This document shows positions 1 to 5,280 of a stretch of DNA of 6,078 bases, one piece after another (within the stretch, counting starts at the first letter, position 1; each line of letters begins with the position of its first letter). Origin of the DNA: Gammaproteobacteria bacterium (GTDB taxonomy: Bacteria > Pseudomonadota > Gammaproteobacteria > UBA6429 > Thiohalophilaceae); assembly GCA_030593785.1 (NCBI GenBank), contig JAUVGM010000157.1:1-6078 (forward strand), read 5' to 3'. Position numbers and translations under genes: made by a program. A model generated the notes under the pieces. The model was not told the origin of the DNA, did no database searches, and saw nothing but the letters and a program-made list of their open reading frames with translations.

Positions 1-1951
1 ATTTATTTGCTCTATTTTCGATGAGATGCTCGACAACAGCGGGATCTGCCAACGTTGATGTATCGCCGAGAGAATCAAGTTCATTTGCAGCAATTTTACG
101 CAAAATTCGACGCATGATTTTGCCTGATCGAGTCTTCGGTAAGCCTGGAGCCCACTGAATAATGTCCGGTTTGGCAATAGGGCCAATTTCTTGCCGGCAA
201 AGATCAACCAATTCCTTTTTAAGCTCGTCTGTATATTCTACGCCGTTAATGGCGGTGACGTAGGCGTATATCCCCTGACCTTTAATATCATGCGGATAAC
301 CGACCACAGCGGCTTCTGCTATCTTCTCATGCAACACCAGTGCAGATTCGACCTCTGCGGTGCCCATGCGATGGCCTGATACATTTAAAACATCATCCAT
401 ACGACCTGTGATCCAGTAGTCGCCATCGGCATCACGGCGAGCGCCATCACCCGAGAAATAGTAGCCGGGATAGTCTTTAAAATAAGTATCGACCATACGC
501 TGATGGTCGCCATAGATTGAACGAATTTGCCCTGGCCATGAACCTATCATGACGAGTGCACCTGAGGCTTCACCCGTTCCTTCAATCAGTTTATTTGTAT
601 CTGCGTCAATCAAGCCCGGTTGCACACCAAAGAAAGGCTGAGTGGCTGAGCCGGGTTTGAGGGTGGTTGCTCCAGGGAGTGGTGTGAGCATGTGACCACC
701 TGTTTCAGTTTGCCACCAGGTATCAACAATTGGGCAACGCTTTTCGCCAACAACGTTGTAATACCACTGCCATGCTTCGGGATTAATGGGTTCGCCCACG
801 GTACCGAGTAAACGTAATGAAGCGCGGGATGTTTTGGTCACGGGCTCATCGCCAGCAGCCATTAACGCACGAATGGCAGTGGGTGCAGTATAGAAAATGG
901 TAATTTTATGCTTATCAACCACTTCCCAAAAACGAGATGGAGAAGGGTAGTTAGGCACACCCTCGAAAAATACAGTTGTTGCCGCATTTACTAATGGGCC
1001 ATAGAGTAAATAACTGTGACCCGTGATCCAACCAACATCAGCAGTACACCAGTAGATATCATTATCTTGTAAGTCAAAGGTGTATTTTGTGGTTATTGCG
1101 GAAAATAATAAGTAACCAGCCGTGGTATGTAAAATACCTTTAGGTTTACCCGTTGAGCCCGATGTGTAGAGAATGAATAATGGATCTTCGGCATCCATTT
1201 CTTCACAAGGACAATCGGCTGATGCAGCTTCAAAGGCTTCGTGATACCAAACGTCACGCTCTGCATGCCAATCAATATCGCCACCAGTACGTTTAATCGT
1301 TAATACGGTGTGTACATTAGGACAGTCTTCAAGCGCTTTGTCTGTGTTAGCTTTTAATGGAATTTTTTTACCTGCACGAACACCTTCATCTGCCGTGATA
1401 ACAATTTGGCAGTCTGAATCAAGAATACGTCCCTTGAGTGCTTCAGGAGAAAAGCCGCCAAAGACAACAGAATGAACAGCGCCTATGCGTGCGCAAGCAA
1501 GCATGGCATAGCCGGCTTCTGGAATCATAGGCATATATATACAAACACGGTCGCCTTTTTTTACACCGCGTTGTTTTAGAATATTGGCAAATTTACTCAC
1601 ATCATGATGGAGTTCTTTGAAGGTAATTTTTTTATCATCGTTAGGATCGTCACCTTCCCAAATGATTGCTACCTGATCAGCTTTTGTATCAAGATGTCGG
1701 TCGATACAGTTATAAGCAACATTGAGTGTGCCACCCTGGAACCATTTAATGTAAAGGTCATTTGCATCAAAGCTGTAGTCCATCACCTTATCCCAAGGCT
1801 TAGACCAACTTAAAAATTGTTTAGCTTGTTCACCCCAGAACGCTTCAGGATCATCAATAGATTGTTTATATAAGGTTTTATATTGTTCCGCTGTGATGTT
1901 TGTTTTAGTCGCAAATTCAGCAGGGACTTCATACAATTGTTGTTCTGACAT
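1..1951 (-). CDS. acs: Acetyl-CoA synthetase (AMP-forming), 3' end at or just beyond the left edge
   Basis: This enzyme activates acetate with ATP and CoA through an acetyl-AMP intermediate, giving acetyl-CoA in the cytoplasm. The reading frame is open for 650 codons from the ATG at 1949-1951. The one base left at the edge would start the next codon with T, which fits a stop there, since E. coli Acs has 652 residues. The N terminus reads MSEQQLYEVPAEF. The ATP-binding P-loop YTSGSTGKPKG lies near residues 263-273. TWWQTETGG, near residues 411-419, includes the tryptophan that sizes the acyl pocket for acetate (W413 here, W414 in Salmonella). The C-terminal PKTRSGKIMRR lies near 605-615 with catalytic lysine K611, the residue that protein acetyltransferases (Pat) modify to switch the enzyme off in other bacteria. 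A good ribosome site (GGAGAG) precedes the ATG. The frame looks intact. No acetyltransferase, deacetylase or actP is in view. The identification is very secure. Confidence 0.97.
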   Translation of the reverse strand, partial: MSEQQLYEVPAEFATKTNITAEQYKTLYKQSIDDPEAFWGEQAKQFLSWSKPWDKVMDYSFDANDLYIKWFQGGTLNVAYNCIDRHLDTKADQVAIIWEGDDPNDDKKITFKELHHDVSKFANILKQRGVKKGDRVCIYMPMIPEAGYAMLACARIGAVHSVVFGGFSPEALKGRILDSDCQIVITADEGVRAGKKIPLKANTDKALEDCPNVHTVLTIKRTGGDIDWHAERDVWYHEAFEAASADCPCEEMDAEDPLFILYTSGSTGKPKGILHTTAGYLLFSAITTKYTFDLQDNDIYWCTADVGWITGHSYLLYGPLVNAATTVFFEGVPNYPSPSRFWEVVDKHKITIFYTAPTAIRALMAAGDEPVTKTSRASLRLLGTVGEPINPEAWQWYYNVVGEKRCPIVDTWWQTETGGHMLTPLPGATTLKPGSATQPFFGVQPGLIDADTNKLIEGTGEASGALVMIGSWPGQIRSIYGDHQRMVDTYFKDYPGYYFSGDGARRDADGDYWITGRMDDVLNVSGHRMGTAEVESALVLHEKIAEAAVVGYPHDIKGQGIYAYVTAINGVEYTDELKKELVDLCRQEIGPIAKPDIIQWAPGLPKTRSGKIMRRILRKIAANELDSLGDTSTLADPAVVEHLIENRANK

Positions 1952-2008
1952 GAAACTCTCCAGGATTCTTTAGTGCCTTATCTTTACAAGAGTTAAACGA
2001 GGTAGCAA

Positions 2009-2037
2009 GTTATATTGAACAAATTTTAAATAAACAG
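2009..2037 (-). promoter_or_regulatory. Possible sigma-70 promoter for acs
   Basis: On the minus strand, CTGTTT (2032-2037) and TATAAC (2009-2014) are 17 bp apart, about 57 bp upstream of the acs ATG. The -10 box matches the consensus at five of six bases and the -35 box is weak. The 139-bp gap between ycgR and acs shows no convincing terminator hairpin, so read-through from ycgR is also possible. This is inferred from sequence only. Confidence 0.35.
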
Positions 2038-2090
2038 GATATTAAAATGGAGAAGGACATTTAGTAGGATAGATGAAAATAAGGGATAAG

Positions 2091-2822
2091 CTAGTCGACT
2101 CTTTTCTGCTGCATATCAACCAGATTAATGAATTTTTGTACTGCAGTCTCAAAGTCACCCGTAAGGTTTAGAAAGGCGCAACCGCAACGTGTTCCTTCCG
2201 ACGGGTTATTAGGGTTTTTTAATATATGGTTTCGTATTTCAAGGTTGATAAAAGCCGCATCATGCTCACCTAGGGTGAGCTTACAGTTATGAAAGACATT
2301 ACCGGGTTCAAGTTCCAGTTCATCATTCACATCAAATAGCGCAATACCCCCGGTACTAATATCCAGTACAGGGTATTCAGTACGGTTGTTATCACCGTGA
2401 ATAAGTTCACAGGTTACCTTTTCACTCAGAGGAATTCTGACACGATAAAATTCCCGGCGTTGAACCCAAAGTACACTATCAGGTAAAGTGCAGGCAAAAC
2501 TGGCTTTACCCTGTAAGCGCGCTTTACGAATATCAGTAACGGTAAATTGTGCAGTGATGCCATCGTAATCTGTTTTTACTATTGCACGATTATGCTTAAG
2601 CAGCTTCTGGTTCAGTTCTTCATTACCACCGTAATCCAGTACCAATAAATTTTTATCAGCTAAAACATCAACAACCGTACTCAACATTGAATTGTCATTA
2701 AAATGAAGGGAAATGAGTGAATTTTTTTTACCTAGCTGACGCAATTTCTGCATGATTTCGCCGCGTCCATAGAGCATGTAATGCTCCATGTTCTCAATAT
2801 TATCAATTTTAGGTGTATCCAC
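2091..2822 (-). CDS. ycgR: YcgR-type c-di-GMP receptor (flagellar brake), PilZ domain protein
   Basis: The 243-residue product matches the two-domain YcgR plan and the length of E. coli YcgR (244). An N-terminal YcgR domain (about residues 12-115) is followed by a PilZ domain (about 120-235). Both parts of the c-di-GMP signature are present: the RxxxR switch in QRREFYR (R123 and R127) and the DxSxxG motif in LDISTGG (D154, S156, G159). In the family, ligand-bound YcgR contacts the flagellar motor and slows swimming; that role is inferred here, since no flagellar gene is in the window. The start is uncertain. The longest frame begins with GTG at 2820-2822, which has no clear ribosome site. ATG at residue 12 has a weak GAG. 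ATG at residue 16 has GGAG at a 6-base spacing but would remove the EHY residues that seem to belong to the family's N-terminal helix. The gene lies 78 bp downstream of gluQ on the same strand, so cotranscription is possible. Confidence 0.9.
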   Translation of the reverse strand: MDTPKIDNIENMEHYMLYGRGEIMQKLRQLGKKNSLISLHFNDNSMLSTVVDVLADKNLLVLDYGGNEELNQKLLKHNRAIVKTDYDGITAQFTVTDIRKARLQGKASFACTLPDSVLWVQRREFYRVRIPLSEKVTCELIHGDNNRTEYPVLDISTGGIALFDVNDELELEPGNVFHNCKLTLGEHDAAFINLEIRNHILKNPNNPSEGTRCGCAFLNLTGDFETAVQKFINLVDMQQKRVD

Positions 2823-2900
2823 TATTTAATCTTTTTAGGTTGGTGATTTAAATTCTAGATGGCTATATTACGTTATGTTTGAGCCAATTTCTTGGATTTA

Positions 2901-3782
2901 TTATTTCGAAACCAAATCAAGTTGCCAGTGATTTATTGCCCAATTCCAGATTTCTTTATTATTACTCTGCATAAGTTCTATAGGCGGCATTTGTCCTAGA
3001 AACTTTAATGATTTATAGAGCAAATCAACAGATTCTTTGCTATCAATAGGTTTTGCATGGCTTTGTTTACTTAGTTTTTGGCCCGATTCACTAAGTACAA
3101 TTGGGAGGTGACAATAAAGAGGTGGGGATAACCCTAATGTCTGTTGTACATGAATTTGACCGGGTGAACAGTTGAGTAAATCTGCTCCTCGAACCACTTC
3201 GGTAATGCCTTGTTCAGCGTCATCAATTCCAGATGCCAGGTGATAGGAAAAATAACCATCACGGCGTTGTAAAACAAAATCACCATTCATTTTTTCCAAA
3301 TCAAAAGATTGTGGACCGAGAATAGCATCATCAAACTGAATTAATTCATGGTTACAGCGTAATCGAATACTGTACTCGGACAGATTTTCTAAAGGTCCAT
3401 TACGGCAAAATCCAGGGTAAACCGTTTCTCCTTTAGTTTGCCCTGTTTTTTCAAGAATACTTTTTCTACTACAGCTACATGGATAGGCAAGCTTTTGTTC
3501 GAGTAAATGATGAACGACTTCATGGTAACGTTCTCGTCGGTTACTTTGATATAAAACTTCACCATTCCATTCAAATCCAAAGCCGTCGAGTGTCTTTAAA
3601 ATATTATCTACTACTCCCTTTTGCTCTCGAGGAGGATCAATGTCATCAATACGCAACAACCATTCGCCATTTTGTCTCTTCGCTTGTAGGTAACTTCCCA
3701 TTGCTGCAACCAGGGAACCAAAATGTAAAGGTCCCGTAGGTGATGGAGCGAAACGACCACGATAGCTTGGAGATATTGTCAT
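2901..3782 (-). CDS. gluQ: Glutamyl-Q tRNA(Asp) synthetase
   Basis: GluQ (GluQRS, YadB) is a shortened paralogue of glutamyl-tRNA synthetase. It activates glutamate and attaches it to queuosine at position 34 of tRNA-Asp, not to a tRNA 3' end. The 293-residue product is close to the family length of about 300 and lacks the anticodon-binding domain of GltX. Visible signatures are RFAPSPTGPLHFGS (residues 10-23), with HFGS as the class I HIGH motif, the glutamate-site segment LLRIDDIDPPR (42-52), a zinc site from C102, C104, Y122 and C126, and KLSKQ (236-240), the KMSKS equivalent. The ATG at 3780-3782 is placed just before the family's first conserved block, although its ribosome site is weak. 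In E. coli and relatives gluQ follows dksA directly. Here dksA lies 673 bp upstream, with an opposite-strand gene and a terminator between, so gluQ probably uses its own promoter. Confidence 0.96.
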   Translation of the reverse strand: MTISPSYRGRFAPSPTGPLHFGSLVAAMGSYLQAKRQNGEWLLRIDDIDPPREQKGVVDNILKTLDGFGFEWNGEVLYQSNRRERYHEVVHHLLEQKLAYPCSCSRKSILEKTGQTKGETVYPGFCRNGPLENLSEYSIRLRCNHELIQFDDAILGPQSFDLEKMNGDFVLQRRDGYFSYHLASGIDDAEQGITEVVRGADLLNCSPGQIHVQQTLGLSPPLYCHLPIVLSESGQKLSKQSHAKPIDSKESVDLLYKSLKFLGQMPPIELMQSNNKEIWNWAINHWQLDLVSK

Positions 3783-3841
3783 ACTTGATTATAACCATGA
3801 AAAAGCGTGATTTTTATAACTTATCTTCTAAAGTAATCGAA

Positions 3842-3871
3842 TTAATAGTCGTTAAATAAAACTAGTATCAA
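3842..3871 (-). promoter_or_regulatory. Candidate promoter for gluQ
   Basis: On the minus strand, TTGATA (3866-3871) and TATTAA (3842-3847) are separated by 18 bp, about 60 bp upstream of the gluQ ATG. Both boxes match the sigma-70 consensus at four or more of six positions. An independent promoter is expected because the bidirectional terminator at 4218-4246 should stop transcripts from dksA. It has not been confirmed by mapping. Confidence 0.45.
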
Positions 3872-3877
3872 TTGATA
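3866..3877. repeat. 12-bp perfect palindrome in the gluQ/DUF3579 divergent region
   Basis: TATCAATTGATA is fully self-complementary. It covers the putative gluQ -35 box and lies 22 bp before the DUF3579 start codon, so it could be an operator acting on both divergent genes. Short AT-rich palindromes also arise by chance, so the functional reading is weak. Confidence 0.3.
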
Positions 3878-3899
3878 AATGTAGGATAAAGGCTGCGTT

Positions 3900-4208
3900 G
3901 TGAATAATGATGATAAATGGATTATTCGTGGAGTTACCGAAGAAGGTAAAAAATTACGTCCAAGTGATTGGATAGAACGTATTTCTTCAACCTTAGCGAG
4001 TTTTGGTAGCGACCATCGTTTACATTATTCAAATGCAGTTACACCGTGCATCATTGATGGTGAAAAATGTTTAGTGGTTGCCCGAAATCTGAATGAACTG
4101 AACCCTGATGCTTACGACTATGTAATGAATTTTGCTAAGAGTAACAAACTTTGCATTCGTGAAGATCGACGAGAAGGGGAGCGAGCATTGAATGCTTCGA
4201 TTGCTTAA
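3900..4208 (+). CDS. DUF3579 domain protein, function unknown
   Basis: The 102-residue product has no signal peptide or membrane segment and should be a small cytoplasmic protein. It resembles the DUF3579 family from beta- and gammaproteobacteria: GVTEEGKKLRPSDWIERI (residues 11-28) matches the family's GxTxxGKxFRPSDWAERL-like opening, TPCIIDGEKCLVV (48-60) matches the central block, and LNPDAYDYVMNFAKSNKL (67-84) matches the conserved helix with MNFA. No biochemical role is established for the family to my knowledge, so none is assigned. The start is a GTG at 3900-3902 with AAAGG seven bases upstream; the nearest upstream ATG (3879-3881) is followed at once by a stop. The charged C-terminal tail (REDRREGERALNAS, about 87-100) may be disordered. 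The gene sits on the plus strand between dksA and gluQ, both minus-strand, and ends at a strong terminator. Confidence 0.85.
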   Translation: MNNDDKWIIRGVTEEGKKLRPSDWIERISSTLASFGSDHRLHYSNAVTPCIIDGEKCLVVARNLNELNPDAYDYVMNFAKSNKLCIREDRREGERALNASIA

Positions 4209-4217
4209 AAGTTAGGC

Positions 4218-4246
4218 AAAAAAAAGAAGCGTTAGCTTCTTTTTTT
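4218..4246. terminator. Bidirectional rho-independent terminator between DUF3579 gene and dksA
   Basis: A stem GAAGC (4226-4230) pairs with GCTTC (4235-4239) around the loop GTTA. It is flanked by eight A's on the left (4218-4225) and a run of T's on the right (4240-4246). Read on either strand this is a short hairpin followed by a U-tract, so it can end both the DUF3579 transcript, whose stop codon is 10 bases before, and the converging dksA transcript. The A and T runs also pair and lengthen the stem. Confidence 0.8.
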
Positions 4247-4260
4247 ATAATTATCATCAA

Positions 4261-4436
4261 GCAAAGAAGCTAACGCTTAATAGCGATTAGTTAAATAATG
4301 TAGGTTCGAATTTATTCGAACGCCGAGGTAAAAATCAACCATAAAGGTTAGTATATACACCGCGTTCGAATAAATTCGAACCTACGAAAAACTAATAACA
4401 GCTTAAGTGGACGGCATTAAGCTAACGCTTCTTTGC
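4261..4436. repeat. Outer inverted repeat enclosing the junction, with AAGC-TAAC-GCTT motif copies
   Basis: GCAAAGAAGC at 4261-4270 is the exact reverse complement of 4427-4436, enclosing about 156 bp that include the REP-like pair. Each arm holds the same 12-mer AAGCTAACGCTT, a 4-bp stem with a TAAC loop, in the same orientation (4267-4278 and 4419-4430). A third copy, in the opposite orientation, forms the terminator hairpin at 4227-4238. The arrangement resembles a small non-autonomous palindromic element or an expanded terminator. No transposase or clear target-site duplication was seen. Confidence 0.65.
4300..4385. repeat. REP/BIME-like pair: two inverted 24-bp GTAGG-palindrome units
   Basis: The 24 bp at 4300-4323 and the 24 bp at 4362-4385 are perfect reverse complements separated by 38 bp. 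Each unit starts with the foot GTAGG, followed by the palindrome TTCGAAT-TT-ATTCGAA. A GTAG foot next to an imperfect palindrome, paired head to head, is the defining layout of REP sequences and BIMEs, which are mobilised by REP-associated tyrosine (RAYT) transposases. The nucleotide sequence is not the enterobacterial REP, and copy number in the genome cannot be seen from this window. Confidence 0.65.
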
Positions 4437-4443
4437 TTAATGC
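4414..4443. repeat. Hairpin just downstream of dksA
   Basis: GCATTAAGC (4414-4422) pairs perfectly with GCTTAATGC (4435-4443) around a 12-base loop. It begins 12 bases after the dksA stop codon on the minus strand. There is no U-tract after it, so it is more likely a 3'-end stabilising structure or part of the repeat element than an intrinsic terminator; the true terminator for dksA would be at 4218-4246. Confidence 0.6.
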
Positions 4444-4455
4444 GATAAAGCAAAA

Positions 4456-5064
4456 TTACGACATTGATTTTTCACGAATCTCGCTTAAGCTCTTACAATC
4501 AATGCATTGATTTGCAGTTGGGCGTGCTTCAAGACGACGAATACCAATCTCAATACCACAATCGTCACAATAGCCGTAATCACCAGAATCAAGATTATCA
4601 ATCGACTCGTCAATTTTCTTGATTAACTTACGTTCACGATCACGTGTTCTTAATTCCATGGTGAAATCAGACTCTTGCGATGCTCGGTCATTGGGATCAG
4701 GGAAGTTTGCTGCTTCGTCCTGCATGTGATGCACAGTACGATCAACTTCTTGCATAAGCTCCATTTTCCAGGCACCAAGAATATTGTGAAAATGCTCAAC
4801 TTGAGCTTCATTCATATATTCTTCGCCCTTCTTAATTTTGTAGGGCTCGAACTGTTTAAATTCCTGAGAGATATTTGAGGGGATTCTTCTCTTAGGTGCA
4901 GTTTTCTTTTTAGTAGCTGTTTTTTTAGTTGCTGCTTTTTTAGTTGCTGCTTTTTTAGCCACAACCTTCTTTTTAGCTACTGTTTTCTTCGCTACTGTCT
5001 TTTTAGCTACTGTTTTTTTCTTAGTAACTTTCTTTTTTGCAGCTGTTTTTTTCTTTGCAGGCAT
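4456..5064 (-). CDS. dksA: RNA polymerase-binding transcription factor DksA with histone H1-like N-terminal tail
   Basis: DksA inserts a coiled coil into the RNA polymerase secondary channel and, with ppGpp, redirects transcription during the stringent response. Residues from about 62 to 202 match E. coli DksA (151 residues) throughout. The coiled-coil tip carries D123 and D126 in FPDPNDRASQ, equivalent to the essential D71 and D74. The zinc finger has all four cysteines (C166, C169, C187, C190), so this is the zinc-binding form. The unusual part is residues 1-60: 26 lysines and two arginines with Ala, Thr and Val in repeated units such as KKTVA and KKAAT, like histone H1 tails or Pseudomonas AlgP. 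The tail is probably disordered and could bind DNA or RNA; that is inference. The ATG at 5062-5064 has GGAGAG upstream at a slightly long spacing, so the tail is probably translated. gluQ, normally next to dksA, is displaced. Confidence 0.96.
   Translation of the reverse strand: MPAKKKTAAKKKVTKKKTVAKKTVAKKTVAKKKVVAKKAATKKAATKKTATKKKTAPKRRIPSNISQEFKQFEPYKIKKGEEYMNEAQVEHFHNILGAWKMELMQEVDRTVHHMQDEAANFPDPNDRASQESDFTMELRTRDRERKLIKKIDESIDNLDSGDYGYCDDCGIEIGIRRLEARPTANQCIDCKSLSEIREKSMS
4927..4956. repeat. Perfect 15-bp tandem repeat inside the dksA tail
   Basis: Two head-to-tail copies of agttgctgctttttt (plus-strand reading) encode consecutive KKAAT-type pentapeptides of DksA. Similar, less exact 15-bp units continue to about 5040. 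The unit is a multiple of three and includes a T6 run, so slippage between units would add or remove five residues in frame, while slippage within a T run would shift the frame near the start of the gene. Confidence 0.8.
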
Positions 5065-5119
5065 TGTTAAATTCTCTCCAGCCGTGGAATAAAGTATAAA
5101 TAAAAAAATACGACGCGAC

Positions 5120-5148
5120 TTAATACCAGAATGTCATCAAATACGCAA
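5120..5148 (-). promoter_or_regulatory. Candidate dksA promoter with GC-rich discriminator
   Basis: On the minus strand, TTGCGT (5143-5148) and TATTAA (5120-5125) are 17 bp apart, with TGG before the -10 giving an extended -10 (TGn). The bases after the -10 are GTCGCGTCG, a GC-rich discriminator in an otherwise AT-rich region. Promoters with GC-rich discriminators are typically inhibited by ppGpp and DksA, and E. coli DksA represses its own promoter. Autoregulation here is therefore plausible but inferred. The predicted leader is about 50 bases. Confidence 0.5.
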
Positions 5149-5152
5149 GAAT

Positions 5153-5169
5153 TACGAAATTATTTCGTA
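5153..5169. promoter_or_regulatory. 17-bp perfect palindrome between divergent promoters, possible operator
   Basis: TACGAAAT and ATTTCGTA are exact reverse complements around a single central T. The site lies 4 bp upstream of the putative dksA -35 and 9 bp upstream of the putative -35 of the CbbY-like gene. That position suits a dimeric regulator controlling both genes. The regulator is unknown. Confidence 0.45.
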
Positions 5170-5178
5170 GTGATACAA

Positions 5179-5208
5179 TTGCATTTACTAGCCGTTATGA
5201 ATGATAAT
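5179..5208 (+). promoter_or_regulatory. Candidate promoter for the CbbY-like phosphatase gene
   Basis: TTGCAT (5179-5184) and GATAAT (5203-5208) are 18 bp apart on the plus strand, about 73 bp upstream of the ATG at 5281. Neighbouring AT-rich hexamers offer other -10 choices, so the exact position is uncertain. Confidence 0.4.
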
Positions 5209-5280
5209 ATTATATTAATTCATTATAAATCAAGTGGTTAATATCACAAAACGTAAATTTAAAGAATTTTGGAGTTGGAA

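Noticed and set aside
191..379. Plus-strand open frame inside acs
   Set aside because: It is antisense to a well-conserved acs region, has no recognisable protein features and no ribosome site of note.
1093..1813. Other short frames at 1093-1284 (minus) and 1604-1813 (plus)
   Set aside because: Both lie wholly within the intact acs gene in other frames and resemble no family.
1952..2090. Riboswitch or terminator in the ycgR-acs gap
   Set aside because: No stable hairpin with a U-tract and no recognisable aptamer could be found.
3389..3739. Short frames on both strands within gluQ
   Set aside because: They overlap conserved gluQ sequence including the zinc site, so they are shadows of it.
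4261..4443. CRISPR array or insertion sequence in the repeat-rich junction
   Set aside because: There are only two copies of the main unit and they are inverted, not direct repeats with spacers; no transposase or cas gene is present.
4675..4878. 67-codon plus-strand frame antisense to dksA
   Set aside because: It is hydrophobic-looking only because it reads the complement of the conserved DksA coiled coil; no start signal.
5269..5280. Upstream TTG start adding four residues to the CbbY-like protein
   Set aside because: It overlaps the GGAG ribosome site of the ATG at 5281, and MPELKALIFDVDGT is the normal HAD N terminus.
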